The notes under the pieces were generated by a model. It did no database searches and was not told the DNA's origin. It saw only the letters and a program-made list of their open reading frames with translations. A DNA stretch of 64,000 nucleotides from the NCBI RefSeq assembly GCF_022601685.1, contig NZ_JAKUML010000006.1, forward strand, positions 92,541 through 156,540, given 5' to 3'. The translations under genes and the position numbers were made by a program. The DNA comes from Acinetobacter sedimenti (GTDB taxonomy: Bacteria; Pseudomonadota; Gammaproteobacteria; Pseudomonadales; Moraxellaceae). Every line of letters starts with the position of its first letter. Positions within the stretch are counted from its first letter, which is position 1. Shown here piece after piece: positions 22,121-31,870 of the stretch.

Positions 22121-23407
22121 ATGTCAATTCTAAGCTGGGACGACTTTGAAGATGATGCACAAAAGCATGCTCCTGCGACATCCCCATCTGCGCCCGTCGC
22201 ACCGAAAGAAGCGCCTATACAGAAAGTGGTATCTGATGGACAGCCACAAGCGCAGAGCGTGGCTCCTGCAAAATCCCCTACACCAACAACAAATGGAAAT
22301 GCAATTGATCCAACCGATTCGATGGCTCGAGCATCTGAATCCTTAAAACATTTGGACGTTGCACCAGGTCTTGAAGAGTTGGAAATGGGCGCAGGTCGTG
22401 TCGAAGTTGAAGACAAGCGCATGATCAACTGTCGTGCCGATCTAAACCAACTTGTACCATTTCGCTATGAGTGGGCGTGGCAAAAATATCTTGACGGTTG
22501 TGCCAACCACTGGATGCCACAAGAAGTCAACATGAACCACGACATCGCACTGTGGAAGTCTGAAAATGGCTTGACCGATGACGAACGTGTGATTGTCAAA
22601 CGCTCATTAGGTTTCTTCTCTACTGCAGATTCATTGGTTGCGAATAACTTGGTTTTGGCGATCTATCGTCTGATCACCAATCCAGAATGTCGCCAATATA
22701 TCTTGCGTCAAGCCTTTGAAGAAGCGATTCACACCCATGCGTATCAATACTGTATCGAATCGTTGAGTATGGACGAAGGCGAAATCTTCAATATGTATCG
22801 TGAAGTCCCGAGTGTGGCACGTAAAGCCGCTTGGGGATTGAAATACACCCAATCGCTTGGTGATCCAAGCTTTAAAACAGGTACGACCGAAGATGATCAA
22901 CAATTGCTCCGCAACTTGATCGCATTCTACTGTGTGCTTGAAGGCATCTTCTTCTACTGTGGCTTTACCCAAATCTTGAGTATGGGGCGTCGTAACAAGA
23001 TGACTGGTGTGGCTGAGCAGTTCCAATATATCTTGCGTGATGAGTCGATGCACGTGAACTTCGGTATCGACATGATTAACCAAATCAAGATCGAAAATCC
23101 ACAGCTTTGGACGAAAGACTTCCAACAAGAAGTGATCCAAATGATCTTGGAAGGCACCATGCTTGAGATCGAATATGCTCGTGATACCATGCCACGTGGC
23201 GTACTCGGTATGAACGCTGCGATGATGGAAGAATATTTGAAATTTATCTCTAACCGTCGTTTGACACAACTGGGTTTGCCTGAGCAGTTCAAAGGTGTAA
23301 GTAATCCATTCCAATGGATGTCTGAGATGATGGACTTGCGTAAAGAGAAGAACTTCTTTGAAACACGTGTGACGGACTATCAGACCGGTGGTGCGTTGAG
23401 TTGGTAA
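22121..23407 (+). CDS. nrdB: Ribonucleoside-diphosphate reductase, beta subunit (class I)
   Basis: Radical-generating diiron subunit partnered with NrdA. The 428-residue protein has an unusual Ala/Pro/Ser-rich N-terminal segment (residues about 10-70) before the ferritin-like core ([18 protein letters not shown]). The iron-ligand motif EEAIH is followed four residues after the His by Y208 ([12 protein letters not shown]). This is the position of the stable tyrosyl radical, so by sequence it is a Tyr-radical enzyme and not the Phe-containing Chlamydia type. Other ligands are visible in the [11 protein letters not shown] segment. The C-terminus ([16 protein letters not shown]) fits the family tail that docks to NrdA. 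Confidence 0.96.
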   Translation: MSILSWDDFEDDAQKHAPATSPSAPVAPKEAPIQKVVSDGQPQAQSVAPAKSPTPTTNGNAIDPTDSMARASESLKHLDVAPGLEELEMGAGRVEVEDKRMINCRADLNQLVPFRYEWAWQKYLDGCANHWMPQEVNMNHDIALWKSENGLTDDERVIVKRSLGFFSTADSLVANNLVLAIYRLITNPECRQYILRQAFEEAIHTHAYQYCIESLSMDEGEIFNMYREVPSVARKAAWGLKYTQSLGDPSFKTGTTEDDQQLLRNLIAFYCVLEGIFFYCGFTQILSMGRRNKMTGVAEQFQYILRDESMHVNFGIDMINQIKIENPQLWTKDFQQEVIQMILEGTMLEIEYARDTMPRGVLGMNAAMMEEYLKFISNRRLTQLGLPEQFKGVSNPFQWMSEMMDLRKEKNFFETRVTDYQTGGALSW

Positions 23408-23452
23408 TGAACCGATTGAATTGCAATAACTAAAAGATGAAGTCACATATTA

Positions 23453-23490
23453 AAATCCCCCTTCAGTTGGATTCAACTGAAAGGGGATTT
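23453..23490. terminator. Hairpin between nrdB and the convergent alcohol dehydrogenase gene
   Basis: AAATCCCC (23453-23460) pairs with GGGGATTT (23483-23490). Inside it TTCAGTTG (23462-23469) pairs with CAACTGAA (23474-23481) around a 4-base loop. One mismatch separates the two stems. It sits between two convergent genes. T-tracts are short on both sides, so it is a moderate candidate for a bidirectional terminator. Confidence 0.7.
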
Positions 23491-23511
23491 CCGATTCATA
23501 GCGCTAACAGT

Positions 23512-24540
23512 CTACAATGACATATCAATAACAATACGCCCATCAATTTTGCCTGCTTCCATGCGATCAAAGATATCATTGATATTTTCTAAAGGTTCGA
23601 CACTAATGTGTGCTTTGACCTTTCCACGTGCAGCAATCTCTAATGCTTCTTTTAAATCAAGTCGTGTGCCAACAATCGAACCACGTACAGTAATCCCTTC
23701 AAGTACCATATCAAAGATCGACAAATCAAATTTACCTGGTGGCAAGCCATTTAACACCATCGTACCGCCACGGCGGATAATTTGTACTGCTTGCTCAAAG
23801 GCTTTTGGCGAAACTGCAGTCACTAATACACCATGACAACCATCACCCGTGGCAGCCATCACCGCTTCTTTGACATCTTGTTTGAGCGCATTGATACCAA
23901 CATCTGCACCTAGCTTTTGAGCCAGCTCAAGTTTCGAATCATCAACATCAATTGCAACAACATTATAACCCATCGTTTTGGCATACTGTACCGCCACATG
24001 ACCTAAACCACCAATACCAGAGATGGCAACCCAATCCCCCGTCTTAGCCTCTGTCATTTTTAACCCTTTATATACAGTCACACCTGCACACAAAATTGGC
24101 GCAATTTCGAGCAAATCAACACCCTCAGGAATCACGCCAACATACTCACCATCAGCTAGGCAATATTCAGCAAAGCTACCATTCACTGAATAACCTGAGT
24201 TTTGTTGCTCTTTACACAAGGTTTCCCAACCTGCATAGCAATGGTCGCAATGTCCACAGGCAGAATACAGCCATGGCACACCCACTTTATCACCGACCTT
24301 GAGATGGTGAATACCTTCGCCTATTTCCACCACTTCACCCACGCCTTCGTGTCCAGGTATAAATGGTACGGTCGGTTTTACAGGCCAGTCACCGTGCATC
24401 GCATGTAAATCTGTATGACAAACACCCGTAGCAATCATTTTCACTAAGACTTTACCTGTAGTGACTTTAGGGATTTCCACTTGCTTAATTTCTAAAGGTT
24501 GATTAAATGCTGTCACAACAGCAGCCTTCATAGTTCCCAT
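23512..24540 (-). CDS. adhP: Zinc-dependent alcohol dehydrogenase (AdhP type)
   Basis: Medium-chain NAD-dependent alcohol dehydrogenase oxidising short primary alcohols such as ethanol or propanol. The 342-residue protein has catalytic zinc ligands in TGVCHTDLH (Cys about residue 38) and [11 protein letters not shown]. It also has the structural zinc lobe [15 protein letters not shown] (about residues 93-107) and the nucleotide fold [14 protein letters not shown] (about 174-187). The start at 24540 is backed by GGAG about eight bases upstream. An in-frame ATG three codons in is the alternative. It is convergent with nrdB and monocistronic. The exact substrate cannot be read from the sequence. 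Confidence 0.9.
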   Translation of the reverse strand: MGTMKAAVVTAFNQPLEIKQVEIPKVTTGKVLVKMIATGVCHTDLHAMHGDWPVKPTVPFIPGHEGVGEVVEIGEGIHHLKVGDKVGVPWLYSACGHCDHCYAGWETLCKEQQNSGYSVNGSFAEYCLADGEYVGVIPEGVDLLEIAPILCAGVTVYKGLKMTEAKTGDWVAISGIGGLGHVAVQYAKTMGYNVVAIDVDDSKLELAQKLGADVGINALKQDVKEAVMAATGDGCHGVLVTAVSPKAFEQAVQIIRRGGTMVLNGLPPGKFDLSIFDMVLEGITVRGSIVGTRLDLKEALEIAARGKVKAHISVEPLENINDIFDRMEAGKIDGRIVIDMSL

Positions 24541-25235
24541 CTTTTTATCTCCATTTCCTAGATATCAGCATCATTGATGATACCGATGCTTTGACCATAA
24601 CAAGATGAAGGTAGGTATTTGGTATGTGCGATTTAATTGAATCGCGAAAAGTTCAAACTGCGCATTCAATGCACCTCAAATGCTGATCTAAGAAGATTAT
24701 TTGGTCGATCAGAACAGCTTTAAAAATATCAAGCTAGCTGAGTAAATCTTATTCAGCGTCATTTAAGATTCATTTTTCTAAAAATGGAAACTCCAAAAAA
24801 CATAAACCCGAATTGAACTCCCTGTCCAATTTAGGCTGAGTGTTCTTTTAGAGATAACTGCACCTTAATCATACAACATGTGAAGTCTAAGTGAAGAATT
24901 ACAACGATCATACCTACCCACCACACTCGCACTATTAAGCTCAACTATACATTCATAATGCAAAACGATAGTTTAATAAAAAATAAAACTTCGCTTTTAT
25001 TTTGATCATATCTTTTTGCATAAATCAGATGTGCATTCTTATGTTTTCGCCAAGTTTTTTGGTGTAGTAATGACGTTTATAAAAACAAAGCAACGATGTA
25101 GTTTCGTGCTTTCAATTTTTACAGAGTCAATCACAGCAATACCGTTTCTGGTTTAAGCAAGTCAAAAAATGGAAGCTATAAAATCAACTGAATAAACAAG
25201 TCTTTAATGAACAAAGCAATGTCAGGAGTGACAGT
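24541..25235. other. Long intergenic region upstream of adhP and the DUF4394 gene
   Basis: These 695 bases hold no supported gene and no RNA gene that I can recognise. The region must contain the divergent promoters of adhP and the downstream lipoprotein gene. TATAAA at about 25078-25083 is a possible -10 box for the latter, without a clear -35. The only structured element is a 31-base sequence repeated at 27140-27170, listed separately. Confidence 0.6.
24795..24832. repeat. Repeat copy 1 (decayed hairpin)
   Basis: Bases 24795-24825 are identical over 31 positions to 27140-27170, in the same orientation. In the other copy the sequence continues into a perfect 12-bp hairpin. Here the right arm has changed (CCAATTT instead of TCAATTCGGG), so the stem is largely lost. 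The two copies bracket the DUF4394 lipoprotein gene. Confidence 0.75.
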
Positions 25236-26924
25236 ATGAAAAAGCGCAATTTAGTTTTAGCATTATGTGCCATTGGGAGTATCGGTTTAGCTGGCTGTAA
25301 TGATGACGATTCAAACAATAATTTTTCCTCAACATCAGGAGACACCATCATTCTAACCAGTGATGGCATGATTAGTTCAATCAACAAAAATGCTCCAGAT
25401 GAAGTTGTGTCCAACCGAAGCGTATCAGGATTGCAATCTGGCGATGAGTTGGTGGGTATCGATTATCGCCCGAGCAATGGCATGCTCTACGCAGTTGGGA
25501 TGTTAGGTAATATTTATACCGTCGACCCTGATACGGGCGAGGCAACTTTTGTTGCAGCATTGACAGCAGATCCAAAAGACACTACTGATGGTAATGATCC
25601 ATTTGAGTCCATTATGGGTGATGCTGATCTGATCACTGTCAATTTCAATCCAGTTGCAGATCGACTTCGAGTGATGACCGAAACAGGACAAAATTTGCGT
25701 ATCAATGTCGATACGGGTGCAACCATCACTGATGGCATGATCAATATGAATGGTGGCGATCCATCTGTCATCGCTGGTGCATATACCAATGCCTTTGCAG
25801 GAACAGGCTCAACCAAACTATATAGTCTTGATCAAAATAGCGACCGCATTTATTTACAGAACGCCAATGCAGGGACTTTAGGTATGTCTACCGCATTGGC
25901 GACGGGTGTCGATATTGCAGGCTCGATTGGCTTTGACATTAATGGCATCAACAATGAAGCATTTATTGCATTGAAGTCATCTGGTCAATATATGATGCAC
26001 ACCTTAAACCTTGCAAATGTTGCCACTGGAGCTGATGCTGTGGTGAGCTCGTCAAATTTGGCATCGAGTTATAATGACAAAAATATTCGTGGCATTACCT
26101 TAAAGCCTGCTGAGGACTCTTCAGCAATGGCATTGGGTCTGACGACTGACAACAAGATGCTCAGCTTCTCATTGATGACACCGAGTGAAACCACTGAAAT
26201 CATGGTCACAGGATTAGCTACAGATGAGCGCTTAGTTGGTATTGATTACCGTCTTCGCACGATGACAGACAACTCTGGCATGCTATATGGTTTGACTAAT
26301 CAATCTAATCTCTACACCATCGACCCAGCAACGGGTGTCAGCACCATGGTCAGCACACTTACACCAGCAGCTGACAGCGCTTTTGAAGAAATGGAAGGCG
26401 AGCAATTTGTAGTTGACTTCAACCCTGCCGCTGACCGCCTACGTGTCATTAGCAATACAGGGCAAAACTTAAGAATTAATGTCGATACGGGTGAAACTAT
26501 TTTAGACGGTGAAATAAATGGTATCGAAGGTGCTGTAGTTACAGGTGCAGCTTACACCAATAGCTTCCAAACGTCGATTGAAGGCTTAGGCACAGCGTTA
26601 TTTGATATCGATCAAGCTAACAATTTGCTTGCACAACAGTTACCGCCAAATGATGGTACGCTCATCTCTATCGGCACAATCGCAAATTCACTTGGCATGG
26701 ATAATGGCTTTGATATCGCAGGCGGTGATAATGGCTTTGCCTTTGCCACTGTACCATCAACAAGTGGCGGTTCAATGCTATATCGTGTAGATATCAATCC
26801 TGATACAAGCCTCACTACACCTCGAATGCGTCCTGCTGTGAATGTTGATGGCACTCCAAACGCAGAGGCATCCATGATTGGTGGTGACAGCAGTGTGATT
26901 GATATTGCAATCCTCTTGAAATAA
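25236..26924 (+). CDS. Lipoprotein with two tandem DUF4394 domains
   Basis: A 562-residue predicted lipoprotein of unknown function. The signal peptide ends in the lipobox IGLAGC (Cys about residue 21), followed by NDDD, so it should be lipidated. A Ser/Asn/Asp-rich linker leads to two DUF4394 units at about residues 35-300 and 305-560. Each unit has the sequence LVGIDYR, then a GMLY segment, then ADRLRV and GQNLRINVDTG. DUF4394 units resemble beta-propeller-like repeats by their blade-like motifs. The product is acidic, with little Lys/Arg. Start supported by a GGAG site (TCAGGAGTGACAGT) before the ATG. It has no operon partner and ends at a strong terminator. Confidence 0.88.
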   Translation: MKKRNLVLALCAIGSIGLAGCNDDDSNNNFSSTSGDTIILTSDGMISSINKNAPDEVVSNRSVSGLQSGDELVGIDYRPSNGMLYAVGMLGNIYTVDPDTGEATFVAALTADPKDTTDGNDPFESIMGDADLITVNFNPVADRLRVMTETGQNLRINVDTGATITDGMINMNGGDPSVIAGAYTNAFAGTGSTKLYSLDQNSDRIYLQNANAGTLGMSTALATGVDIAGSIGFDINGINNEAFIALKSSGQYMMHTLNLANVATGADAVVSSSNLASSYNDKNIRGITLKPAEDSSAMALGLTTDNKMLSFSLMTPSETTEIMVTGLATDERLVGIDYRLRTMTDNSGMLYGLTNQSNLYTIDPATGVSTMVSTLTPAADSAFEEMEGEQFVVDFNPAADRLRVISNTGQNLRINVDTGETILDGEINGIEGAVVTGAAYTNSFQTSIEGLGTALFDIDQANNLLAQQLPPNDGTLISIGTIANSLGMDNGFDIAGGDNGFAFATVPSTSGGSMLYRVDINPDTSLTTPRMRPAVNVDGTPNAEASMIGGDSSVIDIAILLK

Positions 26925-26956
26925 CAGCATCAATCAACTTCGATCAGTCAATCTAG

Positions 26957-26987
26957 CTTAGTTCAACAGTGTTGGGCTAAGTTTTTT
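26957..26987 (+). terminator. Rho-independent terminator after the DUF4394 gene
   Basis: CTTAGTTCAAC (26957-26967) pairs with GTTGGGCTAAG (26971-26981), including two G-T pairs, around a 3-base loop. A run of six T follows at 26982-26987. Confidence 0.85.
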
Positions 26988-27139
26988 AGTTTTTAACTAT
27001 TTTATTTGAACATTGAGAGAATACAGTAAAAAATAAAGCAACAAAGCATTGATTCAATGATGATAACTAACAAACGATACTCAATAAAAATTATTGAAAC
27101 TGATGAAATCAACTTAAAATAATGAAATGACAACATCAA

Positions 27140-27180
27140 AAAAAACATAAACCCGAATTGAACTCCCTGTTCAATTCGGG
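27140..27180. repeat. Repeat copy 2 with perfect 12-bp hairpin
   Basis: Bases 27140-27170 repeat 24795-24825 exactly. CCCGAATTGAAC (27152-27163) pairs with GTTCAATTCGGG (27169-27180) around TCCCT. Read on the minus strand, a run of eight T (27138-27145) follows the stem six bases on. The copy can therefore act as a terminator for the minus-strand gene ending at 27410. The rest of the 26925-27409 gap shows no gene. Confidence 0.75.
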
Positions 27181-27409
27181 CAATATGCGGTTGTGCGACG
27201 ATTTTTGTTTTTATTAGGTCTTCCTTACCACATCTTTTCCATGATGATGTTCCATTCAGCTAAAGTCTATCCATAGTGTGGGCTTCCAAGCCCGATCCTG
27301 CGCTGATGAACTTATCTTAAGAAAAACTCACTTTCACCGAAAGTCGCAAATCACAACAGCTTTTGTAAGCCATTTCTTACAGTATTTTTACAACAGTACA
27401 TATCACCCT

Positions 27410-28522
27410 TTATGACGCTTGTACTTGACCGTTTGGAATATCAGTTTTTAAGTTTTCAGTCCGAGATTTTTCAATACCTTCTTGGATTTTTTCATCTGCT
27501 TCCTCTTGATCACCGTCTTCCTCTTCGATCTCCTCATGGATGTCCTCATACATACGATCAGTTTGTAGTACGGTATACACAGGGAAATGATCCGAGCCGA
27601 TATGTGGTAGTCGTTCCATTTTTACTAAGGCGAAGTCAATGCTGTGGAAGACATGATCCAATGACCATCGGAAGCATGGATAGTCCGCATGAAAAGTATT
27701 GATAAATTTGCGCCCAACACGTGGGTCAAGCAAACCACTGATGCGCTGAAACAATCGTGTGGTCTTCGACCAAGCCACATCGTTGAGATCACCCATAACG
27801 ATACAACTTTGATCTATATCTTTGATTGCATCACCAACCATGAGTAGTTCCGCATCTCGCAAAGTAGACTCCGCAGCTTCGGTCGGGCTCGGTGGCTGTG
27901 GGTGCAAACAATACAAATCGACCTCATTACCCGAGCGCAAAATCACCGAGGCATGAATGGATGGAATCTCATCACAGAGTAAATATTTCACCTCAGCATC
28001 TTTCAGCTCAAGCTTGCTATACAGGTGCATCCCATAGAGGTTGTCTAAGGGCACAGCGACACGATAGGGATAATCTTTTTCAATGACACTCAAGGCATTT
28101 TGCCAAGATTGATCGGTTTCGAGAGTAAGTAACAAATCAGGTTGCAACTCATCGACTAGATCAATCAGTTTTTGATATTGACGATTTGGTGTCAGTACAT
28201 TGGACACGATCATGGAGATTTGATTGTCAGGATTGAGGTCTTCTTGGCGCACCAACTTGACTTGATCTTTCCATATAAACGTATAAGGCAAGATCATTTT
28301 CAGCTGATATGCGATTGCGACCATCAAGGCAATGAGTAAAATTTCACGCCAAATCGTCCACGCTTCAGGCCACCAAATCAGCCCTGCCAATGTTAAAATC
28401 CCGACAAATAAAATTTGTAATCGTGGAAAATCAGCAATACGAAACCACCATTCATCACGTGGAATCCGTGACGAAATGGTCAGCCAAATCACCAATATTG
28501 CCAAAATCACAAACAACAACAT
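27410..28522 (-). CDS. Membrane-anchored endonuclease/exonuclease/phosphatase-family protein
   Basis: A 370-residue protein with two to three N-terminal membrane helices (about residues 3-18, 38-52 and 60-85) followed by a metal-dependent EEP (DNase I-like) domain from about residue 100. Visible catalytic elements are LLLTLETD (metal-binding Glu), CLHPQPPSP, VMGDLNDVAWS and the C-terminal GSDHFPVYTVL with the catalytic Asp-His. The last 50 residues form a strongly acidic, Glu-rich tail, which is unusual. The family includes nucleases, phosphatases and sphingomyelinases, and the substrate cannot be told. I chose the ATG at 28522 (GGGGAT about nine bases upstream) over a TTG five codons earlier. 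Confidence 0.85.
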   Translation of the reverse strand: MLLFVILAILVIWLTISSRIPRDEWWFRIADFPRLQILFVGILTLAGLIWWPEAWTIWREILLIALMVAIAYQLKMILPYTFIWKDQVKLVRQEDLNPDNQISMIVSNVLTPNRQYQKLIDLVDELQPDLLLTLETDQSWQNALSVIEKDYPYRVAVPLDNLYGMHLYSKLELKDAEVKYLLCDEIPSIHASVILRSGNEVDLYCLHPQPPSPTEAAESTLRDAELLMVGDAIKDIDQSCIVMGDLNDVAWSKTTRLFQRISGLLDPRVGRKFINTFHADYPCFRWSLDHVFHSIDFALVKMERLPHIGSDHFPVYTVLQTDRMYEDIHEEIEEEDGDQEEADEKIQEGIEKSRTENLKTDIPNGQVQAS

Positions 28523-28802
28523 GCTGTAAATCCCCAAACTTTTTATTCGTTTTGTTGGTCAATCTTACTTTAATGCACTGATATTAACCAATGATGGCAG
28601 TAGATGCAGAAATTTTTTGTTATTTATCAGGTTTTAAAAAGCTGAATAGATCATCAGAGTTTGGATTGCATTTTTTGCCCGCAAGCTTATAGAATTGTTA
28701 CCACTTCGTATGATAAATGCTGTGCAGAACCTATTGCATTTGCTACACTTTAGTCCCTTTATCCCTAATTGTTTTTAATTACAAAACCTGAGGCAAGATG
28801 AC

Positions 28803-29918
28803 ATGAAAGTAGGTTTGGTTGGCTGGCGTGGAATGGTTGGTTCTGTTCTGATGCAACGTATGGTTGAAGAAAATGATTTTGCTCACTTTGAGCCATTTTA
28901 TTTTTCGACCAGTAATGCAGGTGGTGAAGCACCTACATTAGGTGGAAAGACAGCCCCTGCTTTGATGGATGCTAACGATATTAGTCGCTTAAAACAGATG
29001 GACGTGATCCTCACCTGTCAAGGTGGCGACTATACGTCTGCGGTCTATCCACAACTTCGCAAAGAAGGTTGGAATGGCTATTGGATTGATGCTGCAAGCA
29101 CACTACGCATGGCGGATGAAGCGATCATCGTACTTGATCCTGTCAATGCCAATGTCATTAAAAATGGTTTGGCTAATGGTGTCAAAACCTTTGCAGGTGG
29201 TAACTGTACCGTATCTTTGATGTTGATGGGTCTAGGTTCATTGTTTCAAAACAATTTGGTGGAATGGATGACTGCAATGACTTATCAAGCCGCATCAGGT
29301 GCAGGTGCGCAAAATATGCGTGAGCTGATCACTGGTATGGGCTATTTGTACAATAATACCAAAGGTTTATTGGATGATCCGAAGTCTGCAATCTTGGATA
29401 TTGACCGTCAAATCGCAGAACTGCAACGTGGCGACAGCTTCCCGAAAGAAAACTTTGGCGTGCCACTCGCAGGCTCATTGATTCCATATATCGACAAACA
29501 ACTTGAAAGCGGTCAATCAAAAGAAGAGTGGAAAGGTCAAGTTGAAACCAACAAAATCTTGGGTAATACGCAGATTGTTCCGATTGATGGACACTGTGTA
29601 CGTATCGGTGCAATGCGTTGTCACTCGCAGGCGTTGACCATCAAACTTCGTCAAGATGTGCCTTTGAATGAGATTGAAGACATGATCGCTCAATCTAACC
29701 AATGGGCGAAAGTCGTACCTAATACACGTGAAGCCTCGATGACAGACCTCACGCCTGTCGCAGTGACTGGCACGCTCTCTATTCCAGTCGGACGTTTGCG
29801 CAAGCTCAATATGGGTAAAGAATACCTCGGTGCATTCACCGTAGGCGATCAACTCCTTTGGGGAGCAGCTGAGCCATTACGCCGTATGCTTCGGATCTTG
29901 ATCGACTACAAATCTTAA
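28803..29918 (+). CDS. asd: Aspartate-semialdehyde dehydrogenase
   Basis: NADPH-dependent enzyme that converts aspartyl phosphate to aspartate semialdehyde, the branch point to lysine/diaminopimelate, threonine and methionine. It is therefore essential for cell wall synthesis. The 371-residue protein opens with the nucleotide fold [18 protein letters not shown], holds the active-site C135 in [12 protein letters not shown], and carries the substrate-binding histidine region [20 protein letters not shown]. This is the E. coli-type subfamily (about 367 residues). A GAGG site precedes the ATG. It ends at a strong terminator and is followed by fimV on the same strand. Confidence 0.97.
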   Translation: MKVGLVGWRGMVGSVLMQRMVEENDFAHFEPFYFSTSNAGGEAPTLGGKTAPALMDANDISRLKQMDVILTCQGGDYTSAVYPQLRKEGWNGYWIDAASTLRMADEAIIVLDPVNANVIKNGLANGVKTFAGGNCTVSLMLMGLGSLFQNNLVEWMTAMTYQAASGAGAQNMRELITGMGYLYNNTKGLLDDPKSAILDIDRQIAELQRGDSFPKENFGVPLAGSLIPYIDKQLESGQSKEEWKGQVETNKILGNTQIVPIDGHCVRIGAMRCHSQALTIKLRQDVPLNEIEDMIAQSNQWAKVVPNTREASMTDLTPVAVTGTLSIPVGRLRKLNMGKEYLGAFTVGDQLLWGAAEPLRRMLRILIDYKS

Positions 29919-29974
29919 ACTGAAATAAAAGATTAAATCGACTTGCTTAAACGCAACGAAGCATTGTAAGTTAT

Positions 29975-30010
29975 ACCGTAGAGTGAATTCATTTGCTCTA
30001 CGGTTTTTTT
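29975..30010 (+). terminator. Rho-independent terminator after asd
   Basis: ACCGTAGAG (29975-29983) pairs with CTCTACGGT (29996-30004) and runs into a T-tract to 30010. It separates asd from the fimV transcription unit. Confidence 0.9.
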
Positions 30011-30134
30011 CAACATATTAATGCCTACAAGCGCACATTTATACGTGATATTGTTAGATTGAACAGTTGTTAAAGGATGTGAATGACATCACGTCCAAAG
30101 TGGTACAGTAAAAAATAAGCAAGATGGAACGATC

Positions 30135-31868
30135 ATGGGATTGCAACACAAATTTGGGGTAGCTTTTTTTCAATTAGGCTTAGGGCTAACGATTCTGACG
30201 CCTGTTATCAGCCATGCCCTCACCTTAGACCCTGTCAATATTGATTCATCTCGTGGTGAGCCATTGTACGCAGAGATTCCCTTTCGTGAAGCCCAAAGTA
30301 CCACTCCTTTGAAAATATCAATCGCACAACCATTCGAACTTGGTCAAGTTGCTGTATTAGATGAGGCAAAATACGCCCATTATAATTTCTATGTTCGTCA
30401 AAACCAACAAGGTCAAGGGGTTATTATTATTACCTCAACTCGCCCAATTAATGGTGACATTATTGACCTGACGTTAAAAATTGAGGACTCAGGTCAAACT
30501 CGTATGCAGATTATACGAGCTAGCCTGCCAAGTCGAATTGATCGCTTAAAAAACAGCTTAAATGAAACACCATTAAAACCACGCTACGTTACCAACGACC
30601 AAGATTTAAAACTGAGTCTGCCTGAAGTTTTACCAATCAAGAATGAAAATCAGCTAAAAATTAATACATCTATCCCTCCAATGATGCAAAAAAAAGCAAC
30701 CGTGCAAGTAGCAAATATCACCCCAAGCCCTGTAACTCCGAGCTCAGTCAACGCCACTTCTCAACTGGCCGTAAAACCTCAAACAACAAAACAACAAGAT
30801 TCGCAAGCCACAAAAATAGCTACACCAAATCCACCAATAATCGTATCAAAAAATCAATCTATACAGGCACAGAGCGTCAAAGAAGACTTTACTTCAATCC
30901 CATCACCTCAAGGTGAAGTAAATATTAATGTGAGTCGTCGCAGTGCGGTTCAAGTTACGTCCAAACCAGAAACTATCTATCCTACCCCCCAAACAATGGC
31001 TAACATTCAACCTTCAACGAAGCAACAACCTATTGCAAAAGCAACACCACGAACTAAAGTAGACGCTAAATCGAACAAGCCAAAACCAATTGAATCAAAA
31101 CCAGTAATAAAAGCGCAACCAAAGCAAAAAATACAAAACATCGTAAAGACCCAAAAGCCAAATACACCTATAAATCCATCGAACTCAACAGCAAAAGAAA
31201 AGCATAAAGTTCAAGCCAATGAGTCATTGTGGGGTATAGCGAATCAAATCTCCAAGCAAGAGAATATTCCGATATCACAGATCATGGAACAAATCCAAGA
31301 AAATAATAAGCATGCCTTTATTAACGGTAAAGCTAATCAACTGAAGCAAGGTGCTATTCTTAAACTTGCCTATGAGTATCAAGCAGCAAAACCAAAGCAA
31401 AAAGTCGACGTACCAAAACCATTAGCTTCCGCTAATCAGATAGCAAAAAATCAGCAAAACAATGCACCTTCTCAAGCTGAAAAACAATCTCAAGCACATA
31501 TGAGTATAGTTGCTGGGGACAGTAAAGGTGCTACCCAAGGCTCAAAGGCAAAAGGTACTGATAAAAAAGTTAGTAACGAATTAACAGTACAAGTCAAACA
31601 ACAACGCATAACAGCAGTTGGTCTACAAAATAATGTTCGAAAACTAGATCGAGAATTAGTTGTTAAAGAAAATCGTATTGCTTTACTCAACGCACGTTTA
31701 GCTGAGTTAGAACAACAACTCAAGCAAAAGAAAAAAGCAAATACAGATTCTATTAATCAAATCAAATCTAATACCAATTCACGTTCCGATTTTTCAGAGA
31801 ACTCTAAAACTCTGTTTTCTGGAAAACCTACTTTAAATCAATCTACCACTGAGCAGGAGTTAGCATAA
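30135..31868 (+). CDS. fimV: FimV-like protein, periplasmic part (N-terminal half of a split FimV)
   Basis: FimV is an inner-membrane protein that organises type IV pilus assembly and polar signalling through a peptidoglycan-binding periplasmic part and a cytoplasmic TPR part. This 577-residue ORF holds only the periplasmic part. It has a signal peptide (cleavage near SHALTLDP, about residue 28), the FimV N-terminal domain (PVNIDSSRGEPLYAEIPF), and a long Pro/Gln/Lys/Thr-rich linker. A LysM domain (KVQANESLWGIANQISKQEN, about residues 356-412) and a coiled coil (about 484-535) follow. It stops at TAA 31866-31868, two bases before the ATG of the next ORF, which carries the missing transmembrane and cytoplasmic part. 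Confidence 0.88.
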   Translation: MGLQHKFGVAFFQLGLGLTILTPVISHALTLDPVNIDSSRGEPLYAEIPFREAQSTTPLKISIAQPFELGQVAVLDEAKYAHYNFYVRQNQQGQGVIIITSTRPINGDIIDLTLKIEDSGQTRMQIIRASLPSRIDRLKNSLNETPLKPRYVTNDQDLKLSLPEVLPIKNENQLKINTSIPPMMQKKATVQVANITPSPVTPSSVNATSQLAVKPQTTKQQDSQATKIATPNPPIIVSKNQSIQAQSVKEDFTSIPSPQGEVNINVSRRSAVQVTSKPETIYPTPQTMANIQPSTKQQPIAKATPRTKVDAKSNKPKPIESKPVIKAQPKQKIQNIVKTQKPNTPINPSNSTAKEKHKVQANESLWGIANQISKQENIPISQIMEQIQENNKHAFINGKANQLKQGAILKLAYEYQAAKPKQKVDVPKPLASANQIAKNQQNNAPSQAEKQSQAHMSIVAGDSKGATQGSKAKGTDKKVSNELTVQVKQQRITAVGLQNNVRKLDRELVVKENRIALLNARLAELEQQLKQKKKANTDSINQIKSNTNSRSDFSENSKTLFSGKPTLNQSTTEQELA

Positions 31869-31870
31869 AC

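Noticed and set aside
24541..25235. tRNA or small RNA gene in the long gap
   Set aside because: No cloverleaf or other recognisable RNA fold beyond the decayed repeat hairpin.
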